Below, piece after piece: positions 37,593 to 46,320 of a stretch of 64,000 nt of DNA. Source of the stretch: Candidatus Bodocaedibacter vickermanii. GTDB lineage: Bacteria > Pseudomonadota > Alphaproteobacteria > UBA6184. The position numbers were made by a program, and so were the translations under genes. Where the stretch lies: contig NZ_CP054719.1 in the NCBI RefSeq assembly GCF_014896945.1, positions 1,225,153-1,289,152 on the forward strand, given 5' to 3'. The notes beneath the pieces were generated by a model. It ran no database searches and was not told where the DNA came from. It worked only from the letters and a program-made list of their open reading frames with translations. Every line of letters starts with the position of its first letter. Position 1 is the first letter of the stretch.

Positions 37593-38672
37593 ATGAAATT
37601 ATTAAAGACAGTATTATTATCGACATCATTATTAATGAGCGTACCCTTTGCGGCAGACGCACCGGTAACAGCAGCAGCTGTGTCAACGGCAAGACTGGAT
37701 GAGGTGGTGGCAACAGTAAAAGCATTTGAAACATATAAAGGAAAGAATGTCGAAGCCGTATTAAGACTTTTAACACGAGATGCGGGGTTTTCGTTAGAAA
37801 CGTTAGGTTTAACAGCAGATAGTAAATATGTAGATGTTCTGAAAAAATTAAGTACTGTTTTGAAAGACTTCAAGACACAATTAGCAGATGGACAAACACG
37901 TCAAGCAGAAACAGCTGGTTTATTGGCTACAGCAACTGCAGCAAATACAACATTAACTGCTGACAAAGCAGCCGCAGAAGCAGCGTTAGTAGTAGCAAAT
38001 GCAAAATTAGAAGCAGTTATTGCAGAAAAAGGTGTTGTAGATGGACAGTTAGCTGTAGCATCAGCTAGAGTGATTGAGTTGGATGCTGCGTTAGTCGCAG
38101 AAACAGCAGCCGCAGAAACAGTTGGTAAAAAGGATGCTGATACGATAGCAAGACTTAGATCTGAATTAGCTGCAGCACAAGAACAAGTAGATGCCCTAAC
38201 TGCACAAGCAGCTGCGTTAAGTACAGCAGAAGCTAAAGCTGAAGAAGCTAAACAACTGAAAGAAAAAGGATTGCGGGCTCTATTGGCGGCACAAGCTGGA
38301 GGCACTAGAGCAGCAGTTGATGAAGGAGCGGCAGATGCTGATGCTGATAATATCGATGATCTATTAGAAGGTTTTGATGCCTTGCAGACAGGCGCAGAAG
38401 CCGACGATGATGGTGCATCGCCACAATCTCTGTTCGGGGAAGGGGATTTAGACGATATCTCTCCATTAAGAGCATTGGGTGCTACTGGATCACCAGTCAC
38501 AGCTGCACAGATTGCAGAATTGAAAGCTGAATTAGCTACTGCACAGGCTGCAACTACTGCATCACCGTATAAAGGAAAAGGATCTGCTAAAAAGAATACA
38601 GACGCTCAAGCCGCAGCACAAGCTGAAGTTACTCGTTTGACAGCTGAGTTAGCAGCATTGGGCGTTAACTAA
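37593..38672 (+). CDS. Secreted coiled-coil protein, paralogue B
   Basis: The 359-residue protein shares signal peptide, conserved domain and first coiled coil with paralogue A, then diverges: residues about 190-250 extend the coiled coil, residues 250-310 are acidic and low in complexity (DEGAADADADNIDDLLEGFD), and the end returns to a coiled coil with a basic patch (SPYKGKGSAKKN). The different tails on a constant head suggest a head that handles export or anchoring and variable effector or interaction tails. That is inference. Confidence 0.85.
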   Translation: MKLLKTVLLSTSLLMSVPFAADAPVTAAAVSTARLDEVVATVKAFETYKGKNVEAVLRLLTRDAGFSLETLGLTADSKYVDVLKKLSTVLKDFKTQLADGQTRQAETAGLLATATAANTTLTADKAAAEAALVVANAKLEAVIAEKGVVDGQLAVASARVIELDAALVAETAAAETVGKKDADTIARLRSELAAAQEQVDALTAQAAALSTAEAKAEEAKQLKEKGLRALLAAQAGGTRAAVDEGAADADADNIDDLLEGFDALQTGAEADDDGASPQSLFGEGDLDDISPLRALGATGSPVTAAQIAELKAELATAQAATTASPYKGKGSAKKNTDAQAAAQAEVTRLTAELAALGVN

Positions 38673-38698
38673 CTATCGTCACGGCTATACTATATCAG

Positions 38699-38726
38699 CG
38701 CTTTTATCCATAAAGGATAAAGGCGT
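38699..38726 (+). terminator. Weak hairpin after paralogue B
   Basis: CGCTTTTATCC pairs with GGATAAAGGCG across ATAAA; there is no clear U-run, so function as a terminator is uncertain. Confidence 0.4.
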
Positions 38727-38841
38727 TGCGTGGGGGTAGTTTTGTAAACACACGAAATACCCCTTTGCGCGTTTTATCAACCCGGTGTTTCAATAATAAT
38801 TCTAACAATATTCATCTTTTATCAGAAAAGGATAAGCAATT

Positions 38842-39561
38842 ATGTCTATATCTAAATTATTAATGACGGCAGCACTCTGCACAATAAGCATGGCTGCGTC
38901 AACATCGTATGGCTCTGCTGCTACTGCTGCAGATGCAGCTGCAACTGATGATGACCGTCGTCCCAGCCAAAGAAGTTTTGTAGACCTGGGTAGTCTTACT
39001 AGGCTTGATCTAACCACTCCGACCAGACATAGAGAGCGAGATAATATGTCTGTAGGATCTACAGTGTCAACGATAAGTCATGATCGTCTAGCCCCGGCGC
39101 TAAAGATTCTCGCGGATTTGTTACGAGGGCTTCCTCGTGAGGTAGCTTTTCCAGGTGGAAAGGTAAATACTTTAGTACCAGGAAAACCTACACAGTTAGA
39201 TATTATCTTAACAGGATATACTAATTTCGTAGGGGCGTATAAAGGATTATTACTGATTGCAGAAGAGGGCAAACAAGATCAAGCTAGCTTGGCACGAGTT
39301 TTGGCTAGAGCTAAGGATAAAGAAGTTGCAAAAGTTGACGTGCGTGCAGAGAGTGTAGAAGGTCAGATTCTTGCTGCAATCGAAGCAAAAGACTCAGCCT
39401 TAAAAACTGCTGAAGAAAAAGTAGTAAAAGCTGAAACATCGAAGACAACATGGAAGGTCGGTGCGTTCATAACGAGTGGTGTTCTTGCTGCCATTGCGAG
39501 TGTTTTGGTGAATGTAATTAGGGTTCATGGGTGGGAGATTATTTTGGGCTCAGGTAAATAA
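38842..39561 (+). CDS. Secreted protein with C-terminal membrane anchor
   Basis: The 239 residues begin with a signal peptide (SKLLMTAALCTISMAASTSYGSA), followed by a polar, Arg/Asp-rich segment, a helical region (APALKILADLLRGLPREVAF), a short coiled coil (ALKTAEEKVVKAE) and a hydrophobic helix at about 205-228 (VGAFITSGVLAAIASVLVNVI). The family is unknown. The layout resembles the next gene (helical domain, then coiled coil), but it ends in a membrane helix instead of a cysteine tail. Confidence 0.8.
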   Translation: MSISKLLMTAALCTISMAASTSYGSAATAADAAATDDDRRPSQRSFVDLGSLTRLDLTTPTRHRERDNMSVGSTVSTISHDRLAPALKILADLLRGLPREVAFPGGKVNTLVPGKPTQLDIILTGYTNFVGAYKGLLLIAEEGKQDQASLARVLARAKDKEVAKVDVRAESVEGQILAAIEAKDSALKTAEEKVVKAETSKTTWKVGAFITSGVLAAIASVLVNVIRVHGWEIILGSGK

Positions 39562-39727
39562 TTTTTTTACAAGCGCACGATTAAGGCTTGCCAATCAACT
39601 GCTTTCTTGATATTCTTTAAAAAAGATTTACGCAGGTCTGCTTCATTTGAACGTAGACCTGCGTCTATAATAATCCCGAATAATATAAATCTTTGTATGT
39701 TTAAGTTGTCAACAAGGGATTATTACC

Positions 39728-40693
39728 ATGAAATACTTTTATCTTATTATTTTAACATTATTTACCGCTACCCATATAGATGCTGCTGCTAGTGCTGCTC
39801 CTTTAGATGAGGGGCTTGCTGCAGCGTTGGCCACAGCGCAAGGAGCCAAAAGAATGCATAAAGTCTCCGCCTCAGGTGCTGAAACTCCAACACATTCTGA
39901 TGCAGGCTCACGAGCGAGTTCGTATACAGGATCGTTCGGTGGGGCTTCTACGATTATGGCTAAACATGCATTGTATGAATTAGAAATGACGGCAGAAACG
40001 GATATAACAGTAGAGTATGGTAAGTTGATGAAATCATATCAAGAATTATTGAGACTGAGTAGTAAAACAGATACACGACTATCTCAGTTTGTTGGTGTTG
40101 TAGAAACGCTTTTGCCAGGTGGTATCGATCGTGCATCCGCAGATGAAGATGGAGTGACTTCATTACAGACTGCATTCCGCCAATTAAGTCAGATGTATAG
40201 AACTTTAAGAAAATCTTATGACGGGGCAACCGGAAAAACTACAGTCTTAGAAACAACTGTTTCTGAATTACAAGCTATCATTGCTACGCTGCCACCACGC
40301 CCTACAGAACCTATGGGAACAGAAATGTCTCCTCCACGATTGGCAGCGTTCAAAGCAGCCGCAGTAGAAGAGTCTGATGTTGTTGTAGGTTTGCGTGCTC
40401 GAGTTACAGAATTAGAAGCAGCCGCAGCTGAGAAAGATAGACTCGCAACTGAGAATGCTACCGCGTTAGAAACAGCTACAGCCGAGAGAGATAGATTAGC
40501 AGCAGAGAATGCAAAATTAACAGCAGCCGCAGCTAAACCAGCTGCTACATCAACTACTAAGGGCGCTTCCAAAGGTGTCAGAGAGCCTTTGTTAGGGGGT
40601 AACTATACACAACTGGATGATGGTGCATCTGCCTCAAAAGGTAAAAAAGGCAGTAACAAAGAAGAAGGCTGCCCAAGTTGCACAATGATGTAA
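39728..40693 (+). CDS. Secreted coiled-coil protein with CaaX-like C-terminus
   Basis: The 321 residues have a signal peptide (FYLIILTLFTATHIDA), a helical domain (about 80-180, TVEYGKLMKSYQELLRLSS and GVVETLLPGGIDRAS), an Ala/Glu-rich coiled coil (about 205-265) and a tail with a Lys-rich patch (KGKKGSNK) ending GCPSCTMM. A final C-x-x-M after a second cysteine and basic residues has the form of a eukaryotic farnesylation (CaaX) signal. Bacteria lack the enzyme, but some effectors of intracellular bacteria use the host's. The N-terminal signal peptide would need a two-step export route. The function is otherwise unknown. Confidence 0.8.
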   Translation: MKYFYLIILTLFTATHIDAAASAAPLDEGLAAALATAQGAKRMHKVSASGAETPTHSDAGSRASSYTGSFGGASTIMAKHALYELEMTAETDITVEYGKLMKSYQELLRLSSKTDTRLSQFVGVVETLLPGGIDRASADEDGVTSLQTAFRQLSQMYRTLRKSYDGATGKTTVLETTVSELQAIIATLPPRPTEPMGTEMSPPRLAAFKAAAVEESDVVVGLRARVTELEAAAAEKDRLATENATALETATAERDRLAAENAKLTAAAAKPAATSTTKGASKGVREPLLGGNYTQLDDGASASKGKKGSNKEEGCPSCTMM

Positions 40694-40711
40694 AATAAAC
40701 TCATGAAAATG

Positions 40712-40736
40712 AAAGAGCCTTCGGGCTCTTTTTTTT
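40712..40736 (+). terminator. Terminator after the CaaX-like gene
   Basis: AAAGAGCC-TTCG-GGCTCTTT followed by a long T run; a stable UUCG tetraloop. Confidence 0.95.
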
Positions 40737-40804
40737 ATTGTGTTTATTAGTATTTCTCATTAAAACTGTGTGTTACAAGACGCTTAACACAACAAGAGGT
40801 TAAC

Positions 40805-41296
40805 ATGAGAAAAAAAATAAAACTCAGTCTATTCATTTCAACCATTTTATTATCTCCATTATCAGCAGCAGCGGATTTAGATGTTCTTGACGAAAATGTG
40901 CAAATGTTGGATACACTCGTTGAACACACAAGAACTCAAGAGGCTAAAGTATATCAATTTTCACAACGCCTAAAAAGGGGGCGGGATGAGATAGATGAGT
41001 TTAACCACCTGATGCAGATAGGCATTCATCGATTAAAATTTATAAGTTTTCCAGAAAGCTCTCACTACTCTCAAACGCTGACAAAGTTACACAATGACAG
41101 CAGTAAGATGTTAAGTGATTTCTCGACTCAGGTATGCGCAAATATTAAAACTTGGGAATCATTGATGAAAGAGTATAGCGCATCATTGTATGCACAGCAG
41201 CCAGAAATCGAAAGCGCTGTGGATGTCAGAGAGACCCAACTAATGTCCAATGATTACGAATATTATGCTTTAGGCAAGATGCTGCGCATGTTCTAA
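40805..41296 (+). CDS. Small secreted helical protein
   Basis: The 163 residues have a signal peptide (KLSLFISTILLSPLSAAA) and are otherwise almost all helical (LDENVQMLDTLVEHTRTQEAKVYQF, then FNHLMQIGIHRLKF). The family is unknown. The stop is 2 nt before the GTG of the next frame, which lacks a signal peptide and is also helical; the two may form one gene split by a frameshift or a coupled pair. Confidence 0.7.
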   Translation: MRKKIKLSLFISTILLSPLSAAADLDVLDENVQMLDTLVEHTRTQEAKVYQFSQRLKRGRDEIDEFNHLMQIGIHRLKFISFPESSHYSQTLTKLHNDSSKMLSDFSTQVCANIKTWESLMKEYSASLYAQQPEIESAVDVRETQLMSNDYEYYALGKMLRMF

Positions 41297-41298
41297 AC

Positions 41299-41799
41299 GT
41301 GATTGATTTAATATACGAATTGGGGCAAAGGCTTAAACAGTTGGAACGAATGCCAGCGCAAAACTTATTAAGAGATATGACAACAGTGGTGATCGATGTA
41401 GTCTTGAATGTGCGTCTGGATAAGCCTGCAACAAGTGCGTCGTGTGTTGCTCACGGTACTGACCTGTTGAGGCTTTATACAGAGATTGAAGCATTAGGCG
41501 ACAAAATAAAACTATTAACAGATGGTTTAGTGGCAGAGCAATCTAATTTAGAGAGAGTTCGTGAACAACGGTCAATAGTAGAAGGTTTATCTGCGGTAAT
41601 AGGGGGCGACTATGACTATGGTGATGGGGGCGCTGGTATTTTCGTGACTGAAGACGAAGATGAATTAGAGGCTGCCATTGCAAGCCGTCAAAAAGATATT
41701 GCTGAATTAAGAGCGCGCCTATCCCACATTGTTACAGAATTCACACGACTGCGCGGCCATTATAAAAGGGATGTTCCCAGAAACGATAGAATCTACTAA
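41299..41799 (+). CDS. Helical protein following the small secreted gene
   Basis: The 166 residues begin at GTG 2 nt after the previous stop, in another frame. They are helical with a Gly/Asp/Tyr loop in the middle (GGDYDYGDGGAGIF) and coiled-coil stretches around it (EQSNLERVREQRSIVEGL and AAIASRQKDIAELRARL). There is no signal peptide or recognised family. It is probably the continuation of the upstream protein, either after a frameshift mutation or as a coupled second gene. A strong terminator follows. Confidence 0.6.
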   Translation: MIDLIYELGQRLKQLERMPAQNLLRDMTTVVIDVVLNVRLDKPATSASCVAHGTDLLRLYTEIEALGDKIKLLTDGLVAEQSNLERVREQRSIVEGLSAVIGGDYDYGDGGAGIFVTEDEDELEAAIASRQKDIAELRARLSHIVTEFTRLRGHYKRDVPRNDRIY

Positions 41800-41811
41800 A
41801 TAGACAATGTT

Positions 41812-41843
41812 AAACACCACCTCAAACGGTGGTGTTTTTTTTA
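41812..41843. terminator. Terminator closing the secreted-protein cluster
   Basis: AAACACCACC (41812-41821), loop TCAAAC, GGTGGTGTTT (41828-41837) and more T; it also faces the convergent methyltransferase gene. Confidence 0.93.
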
Positions 41844-41853
41844 AAATCTTTGG

Positions 41854-42570
41854 TTAAGATCGTCCAATCATGACGACTAAATCAACGGTTGATTCGATAT
41901 AAGGATGACGACCTTTTAAATGAAAATCAGCCAGTGCAAATAATTTTTTTGGCGTTCTGTGTCCGGATCTATCGCTAAAGGGATTGCCTGCCCCCATGTA
42001 TCGAATATCGTTCAACAACTCAATTAACGTGTTGTGTTGTAATTCCAAGGATACGACATGAACCAGCGGATTTCCAATGTTGGCTGCCTGCATTAAGTTC
42101 AGTGTGTCTGATGCACTGATCATGGGAATAATGCGCTGGGGGGCTCCTTTTGATAATACCATGTCTGCCTTGATTAAGGCTTTATGAACTTCTTTGAATG
42201 AATCTTCACCCGGGAAAATACCATACAATACGCCATCTAAAGTCAACATTGATTTCAAGGTTGTTAGGTAAGACAAAGGATCGTTGATCCACTGCATTTG
42301 CCCGATGGAAATAATAATATCGTAAGAATTTGCAGCGTTAATATCTGGGGTAAAACCTTCACGATACTCAATTGATGCGGAAGGATAGTTCGTTTTTAAG
42401 GTTTCAAGTGAGGGGAAATGCCCTAAAATTAGTATAGAAGCTGGAGTTAGTGAAAGCTCTGATAACGATGCTATACACTCCTCTGCTGCAACTTGATATA
42501 TAAACTCATGATCAGGAAGACGGTTTGCAAATCTTGCGTGATTTTTTTGAATCGTTTCGTATGAAAACAT
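41854..42570 (-). CDS. SAM-dependent methyltransferase, NDUFAF5/BioC-like
   Basis: The 238 residues have a SAM-type fold with weak motif I (SILILGHFPSLETL), the post-I/II strand DIIISIGQMQWINDP and the family's late helix LIELLNDIRYMGAGNPF followed by RTPKKLF. This matches alphaproteobacterial and mitochondrial NDUFAF5-like proteins, where the human member hydroxylates an arginine of complex I rather than methylating. Motif I lacks the usual glycines, so catalysis may be altered. The start overlaps the rlmN stop by 1 nt (TAATG), so it is coupled to rlmN. Confidence 0.75.
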   Translation of the reverse strand: MFSYETIQKNHARFANRLPDHEFIYQVAAEECIASLSELSLTPASILILGHFPSLETLKTNYPSASIEYREGFTPDINAANSYDIIISIGQMQWINDPLSYLTTLKSMLTLDGVLYGIFPGEDSFKEVHKALIKADMVLSKGAPQRIIPMISASDTLNLMQAANIGNPLVHVVSLELQHNTLIELLNDIRYMGAGNPFSDRSGHRTPKKLFALADFHLKGRHPYIESTVDLVVMIGRS

Positions 42571-43658
42571 TAATAAATAACCTCTGTAACTTTGTGTTTA
42601 ACGGGACGTTTGCTTTCTGATTTTAATTGACCGCATGCAGCCAAAATGTCTTGTCCTCGTGGAGTTCTAACCGGTGACATATATCCAGCATGTTCGATAA
42701 TGGATGCAAAGGTTTTGATTTTGTCAGGAGCCGAACATGTGTAACCACTACCTGGCCAGGGATTAAATGGAATCAGATTGATCTTTGCGGGAATGCCCTT
42801 AATGCGTCGAATCAACTCTTTTGCATCGGCGACAGAGTCATTAACTCCGTTCAGCATGACGTATTCAAACGTAATGCGGCGATTTTGAGTTTTTTCGGCA
42901 TATCGGCGGCAGGAGTCTAATAATTCCTTCAACGGATATTTCTTATTGATCGGAACCAGTTCATTGCGTAAATCGTCACGCACAGCGTGTAATGAGATTG
43001 CGAGATTTAAACCTAAATCATCTGCACATTGATCAATAAACGGAACAATACCTGACGTGGATAACGTGATACGACGTTTCCCAAATCCAATACCATTTTC
43101 ATCCATTAAGATACTCATGGCCGTTTTTACATTTTCATAATTGTAAAAGGGTTCACCCATGCCCATTAAAACAACATTCGTTAATTTTCGGGGATCGGTG
43201 GGGGCTCCCCAGTCATTGAGCCTATCTTTCGCAACCATTATTTGGTGCAAGATATCTGCAGCCGTTAGATTTCGAACCAATGTTTGGGTTCCCGTATGGC
43301 AAAACGAACAGGTGAGGGTGCATCCTACCTGAGACGATATACACAGTGTACCGCGATCAGACTCTGGAATAAAAACCGTCTCAACCTCATTCTTATCTTC
43401 AAATTGCAATAACCATTTTTGAGTGCCATCGGCTGAACATTGTTCCATGGAAATAAACGGACGTTCAATGGTGTAGTGCTCTGATAAAGATGTGCGCATA
43501 TCTTTTGATAAATTGGTCATATCATCGAATGAAGTCTTTCCAAAGCGATAGATCCATTCCCAAATTTGACGTGCGCGATAAGACTCAACTCCTAGTTTAG
43601 AATGGAGTTCCGTTTTAAGTGCGTCAAAGCTTAAACCAATTAATGTCGTGTGTGTCAT
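42570..43658 (-). CDS. rlmN: 23S rRNA/tRNA adenine C2-methyltransferase
   Basis: RlmN is a radical-SAM enzyme that methylates A2503 of 23S rRNA and A37 of some tRNAs. Visible are the N-terminal HhH-like domain ([14 protein letters not shown]), the CX3CX2C cluster motif [20 protein letters not shown], and the catalytic C-terminal cysteine in [11 protein letters not shown]. At 362 residues it has the normal length. Confidence 0.96.
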   Translation of the reverse strand: MTHTTLIGLSFDALKTELHSKLGVESYRARQIWEWIYRFGKTSFDDMTNLSKDMRTSLSEHYTIERPFISMEQCSADGTQKWLLQFEDKNEVETVFIPESDRGTLCISSQVGCTLTCSFCHTGTQTLVRNLTAADILHQIMVAKDRLNDWGAPTDPRKLTNVVLMGMGEPFYNYENVKTAMSILMDENGIGFGKRRITLSTSGIVPFIDQCADDLGLNLAISLHAVRDDLRNELVPINKKYPLKELLDSCRRYAEKTQNRRITFEYVMLNGVNDSVADAKELIRRIKGIPAKINLIPFNPWPGSGYTCSAPDKIKTFASIIEHAGYMSPVRTPRGQDILAACGQLKSESKRPVKHKVTEVIY

Positions 43659-43842
43659 GGGATTTCCTGTGTTGGCTGTAATATGGGGGTTTTTGGAGCA
43701 AAATTCAAGTGATCATATTCAGTGTTTGTTAATCTTTTTAGTGTTGTATAAAAATGTTTGTTTTTTATACAAAAACTATTAACTTCTTGATTAAAGTCTT
43801 TTATAGTGTAGTCTCATTAGGTTTATTAACAAGGAACATCAA

Positions 43843-44268
43843 TTGAAAAAATCATTATTATTAAGTGCAGTGCTTGTTCTTAGCGGATGCGGTGAAAAAG
43901 CAATGCCAACTAACGAAACACCAGCAAAAAGCAATTTAACGTCTGGGCAAGTTAGTTTAACTCTGAAAAAAAATCAAACAACTCAAACAGAGGTGTTAGA
44001 AGTGTTTGGCGCGCCTAACTTAGTCACTAGTAACGCAGATGGCGAAGAAGTGTGGTCTTATCAAAAACATGCAACTGTTGCAAATGCAAGCTCTGCTACA
44101 GGGTTTGGTGGCGTTGGATTTGTTACAGTCTTATTGGGAGTTGGTGGAACTGCATCAACATCCAGCAGTGAACAATCAAGCAGAACGATGACCTTGATCA
44201 TAAAATTTAAAGACGTTCAAGGCACAAAGCGCGTTGTAGACTTTTCATCTAGATATTCGTCATTCTAA
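43843..44268 (+). CDS. Small lipoprotein, SmpA/BamE-like fold
   Basis: The 141-residue protein has a lipoprotein signal (LLSAVLVLSGCGEK). The mature part has the SmpA-type pattern: a short helix region with KKNQTTQTEVLEVFGAPNLV, then VWSYQKH strands and TMTLIIKFKD, common to BamE and OsmE-like envelope proteins. The start is TTG with AAGGAA about 6 nt upstream. It is 11 nt upstream of a second lipoprotein, probably one operon. Confidence 0.75.
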   Translation: MKKSLLLSAVLVLSGCGEKAMPTNETPAKSNLTSGQVSLTLKKNQTTQTEVLEVFGAPNLVTSNADGEEVWSYQKHATVANASSATGFGGVGFVTVLLGVGGTASTSSSEQSSRTMTLIIKFKDVQGTKRVVDFSSRYSSF

Positions 44269-44279
44269 GGAATTAATAA

Positions 44280-44771
44280 ATGAAAAAAACAGTATTAGCT
44301 TCAGCTCTTATTTCGTTGTGGGTTTCAGGATGTTCAGCTCCGGCACCACAAAAAACCTCTCTTGAAATTCAGGCAATTCAGGCACAAAATTTTGATGTGT
44401 CTAAAAAAGTTGCGTTTAACTCAGTCATGTCAGTGTTGCAAGATTTAGGATTTATCGTTCAATCAGCAAGTTTAGAGACGGGCTTTATTACGGCGGATTC
44501 TCCTGTAAAGCAAGATACATCCGGTGGTGCAACATTTATGGCTATATTTGGTGGAGTGCGATCCGAAGGTAAAAGTGCGGTGACTGCTTCAGTTGAAGAA
44601 ATTACAGATAAGAAAGCAAGAATTCGTTTGAACTTTCTTAATCGTTCAACTCAATCAAGTCAATATGGACAAAACTCTACTCAAGATACGCCTGTGCTAG
44701 ATCCAGCTGTGTATCAAAAGGCCTTTGATAAAATTGGTGAGGCGATTTTCATTCGCACATCGCAGAAATAA
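44280..44771 (+). CDS. Envelope lipoprotein of unknown function
   Basis: The 163 residues have a lipoprotein signal (LISLWVSGCSAP), then an alpha/beta domain (VAFNSVMSVLQDLGFIVQSA, SLETGFITADSP, KARIRLNFLNR). The early pattern resembles small trans-envelope lipoproteins that occur beside SmpA-like genes, but I do not recognise a named family. The last about 20 nt and the downstream region are duplicated in inverse orientation at 55.4 kb. Confidence 0.7.
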   Translation: MKKTVLASALISLWVSGCSAPAPQKTSLEIQAIQAQNFDVSKKVAFNSVMSVLQDLGFIVQSASLETGFITADSPVKQDTSGGATFMAIFGGVRSEGKSAVTASVEEITDKKARIRLNFLNRSTQSSQYGQNSTQDTPVLDPAVYQKAFDKIGEAIFIRTSQK

Positions 44772-44777
44772 TTTCTT

Positions 44778-44811
44778 ATCTACCCCCTCCCATCGATTCG
44801 GTGGGGGTATC
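44778..44811 (+). terminator. Hairpin after the lipoprotein pair
   Basis: ATCTACCCCC pairs with TGGGGGTATC (TACCCCC/GGGGGTA core) across a 16-nt loop. There is no T run in this copy; the inverse copy at 55.4 kb is followed by A/T-rich DNA. Confidence 0.55.
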
Positions 44812-44814
44812 AAG

Positions 44815-45245
44815 TCGGCAGCATGACGCTGGCAACGTGCCGTTGCATCCGATAGGTTAGATCTGATGTGATCGGAGACGGATTATAACTTTGCAGCAGT
44901 TCGAGGATTTCATTTCTTACAACGTGTCTCAAACCACAGAAATCTAATCCATCAGATCTAACCTAATCGGTGAGGTATCATGCCTCACTCGTGGTTTTCG
45001 TTATTTAAAATCCGTGTCAGAGCAGGTCGGATTAATCTATAGGGTGCAGCCTCAGGCTGCCAGGGATGATCCCTGGCAACGTGCCGTTGCATCCATTAGA
45101 AGAAAATCTGGAGCAAAGGGCGCTGCGTAATTGTTTTATGTGAGTTTAACTATAAATACGGTTGAAAAAAATTACAATCCACATCAGCACACAATCGATA
45201 CAGCTTATCGGATCCAACGTCACGTTGGCAGCCTCAGGTTGAAAA
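44815..45245. repeat. Block of dispersed repeat hairpins
   Basis: Members in order: GCAGC-ATGAC-GCTG (about 44818-44831), GCAACG-TGC-CGTTGC (44832-44846), GTGAGGTA-TCA-TGCCTCAC (44970-44988), GCAGCC-TCA-GGCTGC (45046-45060), CCAGGGAT-G-ATCCCTGG (45060-45076), GCAACG-TGC-CGTTGC (45076-45090), CCAACG-TCA-CGTTGG (45214-45228). Conserved ATCCGTGT...CGGAT blocks flank several. No gene is supported between 44772 and 46311. Confidence 0.85.
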
Positions 45246-45578
45246 AAATCTTCGCTCTGTTCATAGTTTGTTAAGAAGTCTCTGATACTTTGAAGATGGT
45301 AGGCTTTTAGTAAACTCAGATCCCGCTTGATTGTGGGTGCATCTGATACGCAATGGCGATTTTGGACATAAAGTAGCACAGCGCTGTGCGAAATATGCCC
45401 TAGTCTGAAAAGGGATGGTATCCCTGGGATGACGCGTAAATTTTTCAAAACGATTTTTTGAAAGATACCAATTGTATTGCGTCGCGGTGGCGGGGGGTGG
45501 ACACGCTCTGAGTAATTTTTTGTGGGTGGGCCCCACTTCAGGGGGGCGCGATCCCCAACACGAAAAAGAATAATTTTC

Positions 45579-45845
45579 TTGACTTTCCGAAAACGTTTTG
45601 TATACTAATAGCTAGAATTGCGAAGAGGCTACCCAAAAACCTGGGTAGCCTCTTTTCGTTCTACGTCTTTGAACCACTCAAAGACGACATGCCGAACCGA
45701 ATCCCCAGTACAGGCGCTCAACTACCCGATCAGTAGATACAGCCCTGTAAACAACCCCTAGAGCCGACGGGCTCGTAAAACACCGACTTTAGCCTATCAA
45801 TAAAGTCCGCCTTTCCCCATTCGTGTAAGAAATGGGGTTCTTTTT
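45579..45845 (+). ncRNA. Possible structured RNA or attenuator region
   Basis: A promoter-like pair TTGACT (45579) and TATACT (45601, spacer 16) is followed by a perfect 12-bp hairpin with T run (45623-45656), then hairpins CGTCTTTGA/TCAAAGACG (45664-45686), GAGCC/GGCTC (45761-45774), GACTTTA/TAAAGTC (45785-45807) and a final terminator-like CCCCATT/AATGGGG with TTCTTTTT (45815-45845). No frame here looks coding. I do not recognise it as tmRNA, RNase P, SRP or 6S RNA. It may be one short RNA ending at 45656 or a longer one reading through. Confidence 0.45.
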
Positions 45846-45884
45846 GCACGTGCGGGTTACTGGGGATTCTCTCGGTTTTAAACA

Positions 45885-45976
45885 TCTGGTCTGACACGGA
45901 TTGTAACTTTACAAACCGCATCACGCTAATGGATGCAACGTCACGTTGCTTAGATCCGATGTGGTCTGACACGGAT
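45885..45976. repeat. Dispersed repeat units in inverse orientation
   Basis: Hairpin GCAACG-TCA-CGTTGC at 45935-45949 is followed by AGATCCGATGTGGTCTGACA and CGGAT, the reverse of the conserved block; a second copy of TGGTCTGACACGGATT begins near 45889. Confidence 0.85.
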
Positions 45977-46118
45977 TTTATATAACTTAACTTTGAAAAC
46001 CTTACACACAGCGCTTTCAAACAACAACAAGGAACTAAAACACACTCTTCAACAAAATATCTCAAAATCATTTTTCACCCTTACCCCTCCTGCGCCCGAA
46101 ATGGGTCAAAGCTGGGTC

Positions 46119-46169
<51 letters not shown>

Positions 46170-46237
46170 CAAACTGTCTTCAACAGTCTCACATTTATTA
46201 TCTATGTTCAAACCACACTCAATCCATCCCAATGGAT

Positions 46238-46320
46238 GCAACCTCAGATTGCCATATCTCAAATCACATAAGACCAACATATCGGGTCCAGGGATCATCC
46301 CTGGTGCAACCTCAGGTTGC
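46238..46320. repeat. Three dispersed hairpins at the rluC 3' end
   Basis: GCAACC-TCA-GATTGC (one mismatch, about 46238-46252), CCAGGGAT-C-ATCCCTGG (46288-46304) and GCAACC-TCA-GGTTGC (46306-46320). The last overlaps the rluC stop codon. Confidence 0.88.

Noticed and set aside
44815..45245. CRISPR-like array of repeated hairpins
   Set aside because: Repeats differ in stem sequence, spacing is irregular, units occur in both orientations and no cas genes are present.
45146..45536. Two overlapping minus-strand frames
   Set aside because: They cross repeat hairpins, have no ribosome site and no recognisable domain.
45680..45760. Antisense tRNA-like text around GAACCGAATCCCCAG
   Set aside because: No acceptor stem or proper anticodon arm can be formed, so it is not called a tRNA.
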